Shown here piece by piece: positions 31,618 through 44,900 of a DNA stretch of 64,000 bases (positions are counted from its first letter, which is position 1; every line of letters begins with the position of its first letter). Below the pieces are notes generated by a model. The model was not told the DNA's origin, did not search any database, and saw only the letters and a list, made by a program, of their open reading frames with translations. This DNA comes from Aplidium turbinatum (Eukaryota; Chordata; Ascidiacea; Aplousobranchia; Polyclinidae). A program made the position numbers and the translations under genes. Location of the stretch: contig OU964934.1 of NCBI GenBank assembly GCA_918807975.1, positions 18,042,001 to 18,106,000 of the forward strand. The letters run 5' to 3'.

Positions 31618-32812
31618 TATAGCTTCTTTTGCCAACAAGTATTTTACTAGTATACGAATTGGTCAATGTAAATTAACAAAAAAATAATAATTTACCAACG
31701 ATTCCTCAGTTTTTTTATAGATAGAGCAATTGTTTAAAAACCATAAAATAAACCCTCAAGCAGAATATGGCTAATCTGTACTATATCTGTACTATATAGA
31801 ATATGGCTCATCTAATCTTATCACTTGTCATCATCACTTATCAGCTCAGCAGCAGCATAGAGCAACAGTTAGCTATAGCTAACTTTATCGTTGTTATTCC
31901 TGTCCTGATGAAGGCACTATGATGGCACAAATGAGGGCACTATGATGTGTCGAAAGCATTCGATGGAAATCTTATAGTTTTCTGTGAGTGTTTAAAAATG
32001 AATAATGTGGAGTCCGGTGATGTGACGTGGCTTGGCGTTATTTGTTTGTGGTAAAACAAGAGGAGCTCTCTTTCATAGCTGAACAAACATTTGGAGCAGG
32101 CCTTTGCTTCATAATAAAGATTATTAAAATCAGTGACCTTCCAAATGGTTTCTAAGGCAACTTACATTTCTGGAAAGGTCAAGAAACTGTTCTATTGTCG
32201 CACAAAGGTTTATTATTACAGAATTATGCAGCACTGCATATTGATTTTTTTATCTTATCACTAACATTTCCAGGACAAGAATCACTATACACAGAAACGA
32301 TACAGCTGGAACCAATTCTCAATCACAACAAACAGAAAAAATGGCAAAACGTTGCTGAATACATTTGAATGCACCAAATGCATATCTTTAAGTGGACTAT
32401 TAAGCAAATCATCCGACTAGTTAATCGAGAAGCTATTGGCTTGAAATTAATCTGTGGATCCCTGATTGAAGATTCTAATCATCAGACTAAGTTAGTGAGT
32501 AAAGAAAATAGTTTGTGCCCAATCAAACTGTTTAATCAGCAGATTTTCTAAATCGGTTGATTTGCTTAATCGGAGGATTGAGAATGATCTGCTGTCGATG
32601 CATTGAACTCGTGAACAATTTCGGGTAAAGATACATTGTTTAAAGCGCTCAATAAAACAAAGAGATACTAGAAGCAAATTTCCTTCCAAACATGAACAAA
32701 TCAGCATGAAATCAACTTGCTTTGTGAAAATGTAAGGATGACAAAACAAAAGTGTGAGTATGTTTCGCTTTACAGACAAAAGAACAAAACTGACGAAAAT
32801 GTTGTCGGTAGT

Positions 32813-32902
32813 TCAACTAAGAGCAAATCCAAAGTTTCCAAGATCAATGTCTTCGTAGATATTTTGTTCTTTCTGTAGATTTGCGTAAGCTGGGTTGGAA
32901 TT
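32813..32902 (-). CDS. RTK copy B exon 17: C-terminal tail with NPxY and ITAM-like motif
   Basis: 90 bases, phase 0: [19 protein letters not shown], then [10 protein letters not shown] and stop. YANL, six residues, YEDI fits the ITAM consensus YxxL/I-x6-8-YxxL/I; NPAY is a PTB-type NPxY site. Copy C keeps both tyrosines. Confidence 0.85.
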   Translation of the reverse strand, partial: NSNPAYANLQKEQNIYEDIDLGNFGFALS

Positions 32903-35900
32903 CTATAGAAATTGATAACAAAAATTATGTAAAAGAAGGCGCAGATAGCAAAATGAAACTTATTATTAGCTGCTTCACACAATACCATCCGTGACTTACT
33001 GTTATGCGAGTACTTAGATCTTCTAATTCTTTCCTCAAATCAGAAAAAGTTGGTCGGTAGGAAGGGTCAAGATTCCAACACCGTCTCATGACGCCATAGC
33101 TGTAAAAGGAAAGATTGCAACATACTCCACAGACCATCATGTCAACAACAAGTTTCTAAAGATATAAAATGTCTATATGTAATGGAATATTCTGACACCG
33201 CTTTATGACGTCATAACTGAAAAGCGAAGACTGCGTTATAGTCTAAAGTTTAGACATCCAAGTTTATCTACTCTAAACATCTAACTCTAAACATCCAAAT
33301 TTATCAAAAATTGAGCTTGCATCAATGACGGGCTATTCAACCATGCGAACTTACAATTCATCTGGGCAGGAACTTGGTTGCTGTAATCTGTAGTTTTCAT
33401 TGAGTACTTTGTACTGCAGCTCGCGCCCACTCAGTCTCTTGTAAGGAGTAAACCCGAAAGCTACAATTTCCCACATTACGACCCCAAACGACCATACGTC
33501 ACTGGAGCTAGTGTAGATTTGATCAAAGTATGCCTCTGGCGACATCCAGCGGGATGGAAGCTTTGCCCCCTTAAAAAATCGAAAAGTTATTCAAAGTTTT
33601 GGTTTAGAGAGCAGTTCCCATCTAAGCACTAGGTTGTGAAAAGTAAGCAACTTGTTTGAATTACATATCCAACTCATGAACAACTTGACCATAGAATTGA
33701 CATGATTTAATGTTAAATAGTAATAGGGTAATGATAATAGTTTTCAAAAGGTTTTTTTATTTATAAATAACTTGTAATTTTTTTTACATGCATCTTCTGC
33801 AGGTTTCGAACATTGATTATGTTTTTACTGGATCACTATTTCTTTAAGCCAGCATACAAAAAATCAAACTAAATTTGCTAGTTCAGTTCAGCAGAGAATT
33901 TATCTTGGTCAATGACTAACTTATTTACCACAAGGTTGAGCTTGACGTAAGTTCCTTCTGACTCAGTGACTTCACGAGAAAGACCAAAGTCAGATATCTT
34001 GCATCGAAGCTTGCCTGTCAGCAGAACATTCCTGCAGGCCAAATCCCGGTGCACCAACTTCACACTGGAGATAAACTCCATTCCCTGAGAAACAAGAATG
34101 TATTGTACTTTAGTAAAAACATCTTCACGATTTGTATTTTTTGTATAATAACACAATTTGAAAGTTACTATGTTTAATGTGATTTGTCTTTGTCGGATTG
34201 GCGCGTTATGATCTTGAAAGAATTTCCTTAACTTCTCCCATTGACTGAACTTCATCCCTCGCATTATGACACAACACATTGCGACTGTAACTTTTGTTGC
34301 TGACTTTTTGTTTTTAGTTTACAGTTTGCTTGCATTTATTTCTGCCACAGAGAAAACGATACATGCCAAATATAACTGAAGTTTGGAAAAGGGAAAAGCG
34401 ACCAAATACGAACGTTAAGGCGAGATTCACAATGAAACGAGATGATAAGTTAGAAAAATTGGAACGGTTGCAATTTCTATTCAGACGGTCTGCAATCATA
34501 GAAGTTGCAATGAGTGACTTTTACCAAAAGTTCTAATCAGTTTCAGATCAGTTTAGATTTCATTCACATTAACATAACGTTCATTCCTTCACCAATTCCG
34601 TGGCTATGTCGCATGAAAACCTCAACATTGTTGTGGTTCCCAGCGGCACAGGAATCTCATAACCATTGTTGCTTCCATTGGGTGGACGATTGTTCACTAG
34701 GAACTTATGCAGGTCTCCATTTTCCACCAATTCAGTAATTGCTATCAGTTTATCTGCAACAATATGTTTGAACAACAGTAACAAAGTGTTTGTAAGCTTT
34801 ATTTTAAAACTGTTGTAGTTGACATATGCAATAGAGTTTTGTGTATTGATTCTGAAAAAAACTTTTTTAGTGTTGAAAAATGTTTGTTTAGTGTAGCTTC
34901 ATAAAATATTGTTATTCAACCCAATTAATTTGTTGTCAATATCTGTTTGTGATTGCGCAAAATTACCTTTCTTTCAACGTTGGCAATTGTAAAAATAAAA
35001 CTTCAAACTAAAAGAAAAAAAACGTGTTAATAACTAGAATATTTTTTCACGGAAGGGTTTGCTGCAATTAGACGATTTAAAAAAGGGAATATTTGAACCC
35101 GTTGAAGACTTAAAAATGTTCCTTTCTTTCCATAGCATCGTACAAACACGATAATTTGTTACACTTTTTCCTGCAATCTACCATGAATGCAACATCAAAT
35201 TCATGTTAAACAGATGCAAAAAAATCAAACAACTTAAAAGCGTAGCATGTTTTTTTATAGTAGTTTATTTTAGTGGAAACCTACACAGACTAGACTATCA
35301 CACAGTGTTGTAGGTGATATTTTCATTAAAAAAAGGAACCAGGCTTTTAAATCAAATACTAGGTCAACAGGCTCAATTCATTCTCACTCTAATGGTCTGT
35401 TGTAATTTGATACGACTCTCTTACCTTGATGTTCGCTGATGCCGTAAAGTTGAACCACGAACGGGTTCTCACCAACACGGTGCATCAGCCTTAATTCTGT
35501 TTGAAATTCTTCTCGTTGCTTTATTGAAAGTGCAGAGCCTGGAATAACATTTCTTTGCATTGTCGATGGGTTAAGATCAGCCACATATACACCAATGTTA
35601 AATAGTAGTCTAACATAATTTAATAAATAAAGTGACTTGCGTTCTTCTGGTGATTATAGGCTATTAGGTTACCTCCTGATGTTAAGAATGATACCTAGTG
35701 TTTATTACGTTTCGTCAATGAGCGCGACTGACTTTATCAAGTGGGCCGAAACAGGTAATCACAACCTGTTCAGCAACGATTGGCACAACACAAAAACATA
35801 CTGACGAAAGGAATAAAGTAGCGAGAATCAGAATTAAAAACGCAACAAGATTACCGCTCATTTTCACTCTGTTTCTAACATAATTTCATACGAAAATGTC

Positions 35901-38900
35901 ATTTCGTTAGCAATTAGTTGACGCAAACATTTACTCGATTACGTCGTGACAAGAATAAAGTAATAACTTGATGTTTGGTCTTGTTTCTTACCTTTAATTA
36001 TTTTAGCAGCGCTATCCAATGACTGAAAGGGTTTATTTGAAATCCTGACTTTCCAAACTTCACTGAATTCTCCTTCTCCCAACTTCTCCAATACCTTGAT
36101 ATTTTCAAAAGGAATCTTTGTTGGTTGTGAGTCTTCAGATATCAACGATCGATCTGCTCCAAATTTCTTAGTATAAAAATATTTCAAGTTGAATCAAAAT
36201 TAAGAACAGTTGATTGATACCTTGCAAAGGAACCCCATTTGTTTGTGATGGTGCATTCAGATGCGAACTGGTGTTCTTTGTTTTGCCATTTTTTCTGTCA
36301 GTGAATCGATAGAACGTAACATGAATGCTGTGTCTACAAAAACAATACAACTGTATTTAAAATCAATTTTATACATGTAGGTAAACCAAACCAATAGGAC
36401 AAACAACCAAATACATTATGCTAAATTTAGCATGTGGCAAACCATGACCATACTAGTAGAGATGACCGGCTATGTCACATTTTGAAGCCTTAAAATACCG
36501 GGCCGACTGTTTCGTAGCAGTTCGGCAGACAAAACACATTACTTTTGTCTTAAGAGTATGTAGATATGAATCGTAGGTTTGTGGACGTTGACTCAGTGTA
36601 AAAAAAGTTTGTAAATTGAGAGCTGAAACATTGCGCAGCTGGACATTTTGCTTGATGGGAGTGAACCATGAAGTAAACTCATACGCAGTTATAGTCACAG
36701 CATAGGCAAGTCTAGCAGCTAGAGTGAAAAGGAAAACAATAAAGTCGCACAATATGTGCACTTCTGCAGTTAGTTTTCATGTGATATTCTCAAGCAACAT
36801 AGCACAGAAAAGTAATGCACGGTACCGAAATTATGCAGCTGATTACTGAGCAAATCAAGCTTCTGATATGCAATGGCTACAGACCTAGTTGTATCTTCAC
36901 TTCAGCATACTTTTTAATTGCTACTGTAGCCTACTTTAACTTTGTAGTCAGTTGACGAAAGGAAAGCAGGTTAACTTCATGTTTGCAAAACTAAACTAGA
37001 TAAACCAATCGTTTTCTGTCAGCAAAATATTGTAACTCTTTGACCAATGTATGAATCGTACTGCAAGTCTTGGCATGTAGGATAGCCTATACAATTATAC
37101 ATGACCACGAATCGGTCATGATCTGAAGTTCACATGTTCAAGTTGATGATGGACTTGTTTCATTGCATTTTATAGGAATTAAGTGACAAAATGCCTAACA
37201 AATGCGTTGCGTTTGGTTGTAAATCATGCTACTTTACTTCTGTTACCAATATTTCTAAGTTTGCTTTTCTTCTGGATATAGTGTACCGTAGTGTTGCTGC
37301 CGCAATGGATAAAATTTGTTAACCCATCTAACTGGGGGCCTACAAAAAAGTTTGTTTTGTGTATGAAACATTTTGAAGAGAAATTTATAAGTTATGGTAA
37401 AAGAAATAACCTCAAGTGGCATCTAAATCCAGTTCCGACAGTTCACTCAATTCAAGCATTAAAACGCCATCACTCCATCAGCTTTACCAACTCCAGCACC
37501 AGCAGCACCTCCACGAAAAGCACCCAAAATTCATATAAAACAACTTGATGAACTGGTAGACTTCTCGCAGAAAAACAGAATATCTTATTTTCAGTGACAT
37601 AACTGAGGCACACTGCCCAAATGGTTTCCAGTAGGCTACTGTCGGGAATAAAACTTTTTGATTTTTTATAACATCATTTCTGACAAGTTGTCTGGCTTTT
37701 CCAAGTTTGCTGAAGTTGTTAGTAGATCGAAATTTGCATGTGCAAAAAGATTTGTTGAAAAGGGATATTCAATTTTGGAAAGAGGATCTAGCTGCAAGTG
37801 ATCCATGCATTTCAAGCTTTGAAAAGTTTCAGGAAGATGTGAATGAAGTTGCCAATGAAATGTTTATCGCAACATTATCTTCTAATAGTGCAGAAGTTGG
37901 CTTTATAATAGCCGGTTATATTGCAAAAAAAATTGATAACGCTCCAAATGTGCAATGTGCAAAAGTTTACTTACAGCTGATTCTGCAGCTAAAGCTCCTT
38001 TGTACTTTCAGTTTTTGTCAAGGGGGGCTTCAATGTGCCTTCTCAGCCACTTTCTGATTTTGTTTATAGTGCTTTTGCTGGTTTAGATGTTGTTGAAGAA
38101 AAGTTGCGCAAATGTGGATTGCCTTGTCGAAAAGCTATGCAGTAGCCTATGTTTTCAAAAAATATCTTTTCTTCGGTGTAAAGTTTACATGTAACACACA
38201 GGTGATCTGGCGCAACCACTTTGCATCGAAAATTGTTGTTTATATTTATTATAATAATTACCAAAAGATTATAAATGAGTCAAAAAGAAAGGATAACATT
38301 GTAGCATTTAAGCAAAGGCAAAAGCAGTTTAAGATTCTATTGTAGTTATGGGATGTCTTTTTTTCCGATCACTATCGTCTTTGTAGTTCCCCCCCACTTC
38401 ATTGAATAAAACATATAGGCCTATCATTATTTTCGCATATCTTTACACTATTTCTGTTGTAACAAAATAGTCTGTGCTGTTTGTTATTGCTTATTTTGAG
38501 ATGTTTGTTCACTTACAAATTGTTAATTTGCACCATTCATTATGTAGTTTGGTAATGCAATATGTCTAAATGTAAGGTTAGGCACCTGTTAAATGCATTA
38601 AAAACCCCTAACAAGTCTGAAAAATATCTGCTTTGTTGTACCTCATGCCAGTAAAAGCAGTTTCTTTGTTAGTCAAAATTTCAAGTATTTTTCTATCGGC
38701 CCGTTGTAAAACGGCCTTCATATGTGACATAGCCGGCCATATTCTACTAGGTGGCCATGGGTAAACATATCACAACTATACTGTGTATAATAGCAGACTA
38801 ATAATTCTCACGTAGGTTTACGGCTACCTTGTGAACTGAGTAAAGAATGAATAATAGTCACAATCACAAAACAAAGTAATCAGCCGAATAAAATGTATTA

Positions 38901-41900
38901 ATTGGGAAAACAAAAACTGTTGCATATTGTTGGTTAAGGTCACTTATTACGAGTTCTTCCTTATTAAGTTTTGGTCTACCTTGACCCGTTGCGCTGCGAC
39001 GCATCTGACCTGATGAGACCTGTGTGATGATGCCGAGTAACCCATAACTTCAGTTGTGATGTTTAGATCTATATAATGTGTAACCTTAAAATGAACTTAC
39101 CGTTTCACTATTGCAATTCCAACAATAACAACAACCATAAGCAGTGTCAACGCAGCAACCAACGCTCCGACTATTATGCCTGAAAACAGTTTTTTTTAAT
39201 GTAAGGAGATGATTCTCTGATATTAGTTCAACGAAGTGCTGAACTAATATCAGGTACATAGCCGAGTGGTGAGAGCTTCGGCACGATACTCGAAAGGGCG
39301 CCGGTTCGACTCAGCTTAAAAGCACGCGGTTGTACGTTTGGCAGGAAATTTAAAGGCATGCTTGAAGGTGGACACGTAGATTGGCTGCTTTACCTTCCGG
39401 TCCACTTAATCTAAATCTTCCACCGCCCGCCTAAGATTGGATACAATAAAAAACTAACGAAGTGTTGGAAAATAGGATTGTAAGTGCCAATATTGTAATA
39501 AAATAATAGGATTCTAAGTGCCAATATTCTAATAAAATAATAGGATTGTAAGTGCCAGTATTCTAATAAAATAATAGGATTGTAAGTGCGCAAGTAGTGC
39601 CAATTTACTGCACTACTAAGGGATGGTTAATTGACGTTTTATCTCGGCTCACTTCGTGCAACGAATTTCTTCTACCAAATATATACTGCTATTGTATTGT
39701 TATTTCAAATGTAAGAGAGAACCAAAGATTATTATATAACGTCTCAAAATATGTTTGTAAACTGCAGTGCTCTTTATAATAATAATAAAAATATTGACAA
39801 AAATAAGTGCAATATAATTCAGCAAAAGGCAGTGACGTTTCTATTATTATTTGATTGCTAAACTGCCTAATAAACCTTTATGACTTTCAGTATAACGAAT
39901 TACTTTAGTCTACCTGTGTTACTTCCTGCTGGGGTTTCTTCGTCACCCGTGTATGCATTGGAAGGTGTGTTATACACACTTGCCTCACCAGAGGTGAAAA
40001 CTATGGTTCCATCAGGCCGAGGCGAAGAAGAAATGATGTAAAATCTGAAAAGATCGTATACTGTAATATAAACAATAAATGTATTAATACTAGAAAAATT
40101 GCTCAACGCCAAGCGAAAAGCCAAACAGAGCAAATTACATCAACATTAGATACGAGCTAACTAAACACCTTAACAACTTACTTCACTTTTATAAGATCAT
40201 CAGAAGGAACTTATTAACTCTTTCGCGCCCAGCATCATTTTAAAATGATTTGCGGTTTAATGCTAAACGCCCAGCATCATTTTAAAATGATTTGAGGTTT
40301 AATGCGAAAGGCCCAGCATCATTTTAAAATGATGCTGTTTGATGCGTGATATAAAACTTTGTCTTTGAAGCAAAATATCTATAAATTTACTGGTCACTTG
40401 TAAAATGCTTATTTTATTGATATTCTCGTGTTTTTCAAAAAAAAAAAATTCGCTCAAATTTGACAAAGTGTGGTTACTTTAGCCAACAGTTAAAAGAAAA
40501 GTGTGTACTAAAGGAACAAGGCATGTTTGATTTTTCCTTGACACTTTATATCATTAGGAAGTCCACTGAAGAAAAAAAATTTTTTTACGTTCTACACAAA
40601 AGGTGGGAGTATTTTTTTTGTAAGATGCTTCATTTTCACAAAATTTTTAACAAAAAAAAAAGTTAAAAAAGTACACATCTTGAAAATACTGCATCTTCAA
40701 ATATGTTGTATTAGGAAAGTAGGTTCTAACATTCATAGTCAGAACTTGAAATTATCTTTCCAATGAGATATTCCATGTCAAAATACACAATCGGTGTCAC
40801 GCGTGTCAACTCGTTAAAGTCAGAGAAATAATAGCAAAAATGTCTGGGTTTTGCGGTCAAACCGTGCAAAATCGCTGGGCGCGAAAGAGTTAAAATAGAA
40901 TAATCAAATGATCCATTTAAGGTGAAACAGGCTGAAGGCTTTTAGTAAACTAGTAACTAATTTTAATAACTGTAATATATCTATTTTTTTACAAAACTAA
41001 ACTTTTATTGTGAGAATACTGATAAATATACTTTTTGCCTTAGCCAGTTAAATCCTGCATGCCAAACAATCGACTTCGATCGCTAATGTGATCAGCTTCA
41101 ACAAATGCTCATTTAAATAAATCCCATTTGAGTGATTCGGCATTTTGCATTGTTTTTAAAACGTATAAAACTGGAGATATTTGTCCACATTGTTTTATAA
41201 ATCAGCTACCTGTAAAAGTTGTAATAGTGTATGGGAAAGCAGCCCACGTCTCCAGTATAATGATAAGTATCTTCTCTTTCGTGGGCTACTTTTTCACGAA
41301 AACGGTGATAGTCTCTGAATTGGTCTTTATATTACCTGTAAAATTTGTTGGGAACAAGAGGATAATTCCTCGCTTGGTAGACTGATTCACTCTTTGTCGC
41401 GCTCCCTTTCCGTGATGATGACGCTCTATTAGACTCCCCAGTGACATCACAGCTTGTATTTTGGCCGTTCCCAAGAACAAACGTGTTTGTTTGAGCTTGT
41501 TTATCACTGCAATCGTGAAGCATAGTTTGTGAGTTGTTTATTAATTGCATAATTAAACGAGTGGAATCAACACACTATTCAACTATCTTTCCATGCACAC
41601 CATCTTGTGCATGTGGCTCAGATTTTCAGACTGCATACCACATTGTCTACCAATGTCCTGTATACCGACCCTCAGGATAGACATGTGGACCTAACAACGC
41701 TCGTTAACACACAATTCATTGGCTGCTGTTTCTGGATTTAACAACGTGACATGGGGCGATCTTAAATGCAAGAGGAATAAGACATTCGCCTTTAACCGTT
41801 GTTCCATGTTTATTATGAAATTCAATAGTTTAGAAGAATTTTTTAAACACCACTTTCAAAAACTGGGCGATGTTTAAAAATGCGCCCGACAATATTTTGC

Positions 41901-44900
41901 AGTTTGTTAATAATGATGTTGACTTTACGGGTTTCTTCTTATAAAAGTAGTTTCATAGTAATAAAGCAGATTAATGAGATTTCATATCATCTTTATATAC
42001 CATACATATCGGTAGCATCAAAGTAAAAGTGCTTGTTTGAAAAATCAAATTAGGTTTTACGCTTAGATCTTACTCACAAAAAACACAATTCACTCACTGT
42101 TTTACTGCTAATGCCAAATAAGGCTTTCCATTGAAAAAGTCAGAGAATGCTAAGTTATCGAGGAAGGCTGGCGTAGGTGGCTGAGGTTGTTGTTCTGTCA
42201 CTTGCTCAGTTGTGTACTGCGCAACAAGGAAATAGCAACTGCAAAACAATATTCAGGAAGTCTTTATTTTACCAGCATGTAGGCTATATATCCTTCAATT
42301 TGTTTCCCGATCTCTTATCTAATAGACCAGAATAGTACTGTTTTGAAAACATGTGCAAAACTACGGCAGTGAAAAAACTTCATACGACCCAGGCCAGGTT
42401 AGTCTCTATTATCATCTTAAAGCTAAATCAAAAGTCAAGGACAAAAATTATTGAAATTGTAAAGAGACTTGTTAATGATCATATACAGCGAAATGCTGCC
42501 CGTGCCCGTTAAATTTGTGAGTTTGTAACACAACAAAGTACTTTCTATCAAAGCTCTGCCTTTGGGATAACCACTTTACTGGTGTGTGTGTGTGCTTTTT
42601 TTTACTTGGAAATCACTTTCTAAAAGCTGTTACGAAATTACTTAGCTATCATTTCGAAGTACCCTAAGTACAGTAATTACATATTTATATCTCTCGTTGT
42701 TGCAAGTTCTTAGTAACGGTTGGTCATGCAGAAAACTACATTGGGAACATTCTTTGACGTTTGGGATCAAGCACGAGACTATATTTATCTATTAATACAA
42801 GGCTAAAAAGTCTTTTAAAAAATACCGGTCACCTGATTGGTCCGTTGTCTTCGCAAGCTGACGTAAATATGACGTTGGCTGACGTATCAGACGATCCGTT
42901 CAAGATGGGAAGCAAAAAAGTCGATGGTTCTTTAAAAGCATTTCAAAATGAACATTTTAGACATGTATTTTTATGCTATAAGTCTATGTTTTATTGCAAT
43001 AATTTCTAAAAACAATATTTGAAAAATTTGATTATTTTATTACCGTACACATGCCGTACATTACAATTATTAAATCAGCTTTGGAACAATCTTTTTTCTC
43101 TATTAAAATTAAACTATTGCACATTTAGGTGACGAACAGAAAACAGTAAAGATATCAATTATTCAAATGTAACTTATAGCCTATACATTATAACACCCCT
43201 AAAATTCAGGACCTTGCGACACACCTTGTATAGGGCACTTTTCGGGTATGCCTGCTCGACTAAGTAAACAGACAATATTAATTAAATGTCTTTTTTTGAG
43301 AATACAACATGGAAGATCATGCAAACTCATACATCCTTGAGATTCAGAATAAGTCTTGGACACAAAATCGAGTTGCTTTTTAATTTTACACCAGATAGTT
43401 ATACTTGATTGAGAATTGCACCCAACCTACAAATCAGCCAAATATCTTGAAATCAACAGCTCTCAACTCTCGAGCAAAGTCTATTTTAACAGCAATGAAT
43501 TGAGGGCCTTTTTTCATATCTGTTAAATGCTTTTTTTAAATTCTATTGCATTTATGTATTTCATTGTTTACTTTAACATCTAATACCTCACCATTGTTTA
43601 CAGTAAATGAATGCAATCTCGTTTCTTTATTCATGTCACTGCTTGCCCAGCATGAAATGTTGCGTCTTCCAAGACACACTTCCCCATCCACCATCTTTAG
43701 TTTTGCTTCAACAACATTTCCAGTCGTAAAAGTTTCAAGAGAGAATGGAGAGTCGGTTGAATTTGATATTATCTCATCAGATTGGTTAAATTTAATGTTT
43801 GTACTCTTCCAAGTTACTGTCGGTATTGGGTTTCCCTCCACTTTACAAGCCAAGACAAAACTGTTGCTGAAGACATCTGATGGAGGTTCAGCCTCAGCTA
43901 GACGAGGTGGAACTGCAATCGCAATTGCACCAATAAATTATCTTCAATATGCATAGTGACGGATCAACTTTGTAGTGAGTTATTGAAATCTAACCAATAA
44001 TAATTTATATCATCTAGTTGGTTGCTCTAACGTTGCCAAAACGTCTCTATGCTCGTTTTCACTGCAGCCAATTCATATTTTATATTTATTTTCTGGCACC
44101 CTTTCTACGCAAGCATTTACCGGAAACATCACCTATTCATTAATTATCGTTCGTGCAATGTTGGGTATAAAATGTGAATCAACCATCATGAATGACGAGC
44201 TAGCACACTTTCGTATTCAGTGTGTTAATAATTACTTTATAAATTCACAAAGTCATGTTTAATGTTAAGAAGGTAGAAAATTCTGCGATTTTTATTGCTT
44301 GCACAAAAGTAGCAGATTAATACTTTCATGGCATAACTTTTTTTTTAATAGTTCAGTAAAAATACGCCATAAAACGCACAAGCTTCTATTAAATTTCTAT
44401 ATTTTTTTGCTAAAGTTCAAAAAATAAATTTTTTTGTAAAAGTTTGTTTCCAATTGTTCACTCCGGAATGAAGCAAACATAGTAAAGACTTGACAAATAT
44501 GAGATTGCAATTTAATAAGACGTTCTGCTTCAAAGAATTTTACTCACACAATTTGCAATGACGACCTTTGTAGCCTTCTTTGCAAGAACAATAATACGAA
44601 CAACCGACATCGTTGCATTGGCCATTGTTTTCACAAGGTGAGCTGTCACATGGCTTCCCTGAAACTGACGCAGGGAATTATAAAGTTAGTATTTGGTTAT
44701 TTCTTTTTTACAAACGTATTATCCAAGATGAGTGAAAATACAATCCACTCAATGTCAACAAAACGTAGCTTTAAAACTGTGTTATAGGGCCATGTCATGT
44801 AACAATGCACTTACATTACACTTTTGTTAATTATCAAATTGCTTTTTTATTTAAAATTATACGACTTTTGCAAATAACCGACGTACTATCTCAGTTTGAT

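Larger units (their letters stand above)
27904..32812. other. Intergenic region between RTK copies A and B
   Basis: About 4.9 kb with no convincing gene. It holds a SINE (29067-29347), a long-inverted-repeat element (about 30545-31200) and a small MITE (31532-31617). The copy A promoter should lie just above 27903, but I see no clear TATA box. Confidence 0.6.
1..33723. repeat. Tandem duplication unit A (about 33.7 kb)
   Basis: The sequence from base 1 recurs from base 33724 in the same orientation, with the same exons and old transposons in the same order. Unit A is longer than unit B because it carries three later insertions: a foldback element, a hAT nest and a piggyBac. The left edge of the window falls inside the array, so the true unit boundary is unknown. 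Two collapsed haplotypes laid end to end by the assembler would look the same. Confidence 0.95.

Noticed and set aside
31900-31965. Short direct repeat GGCACTATGATG as a regulatory array
   Set aside because: Only two to three imperfect units; no more than local duplication.
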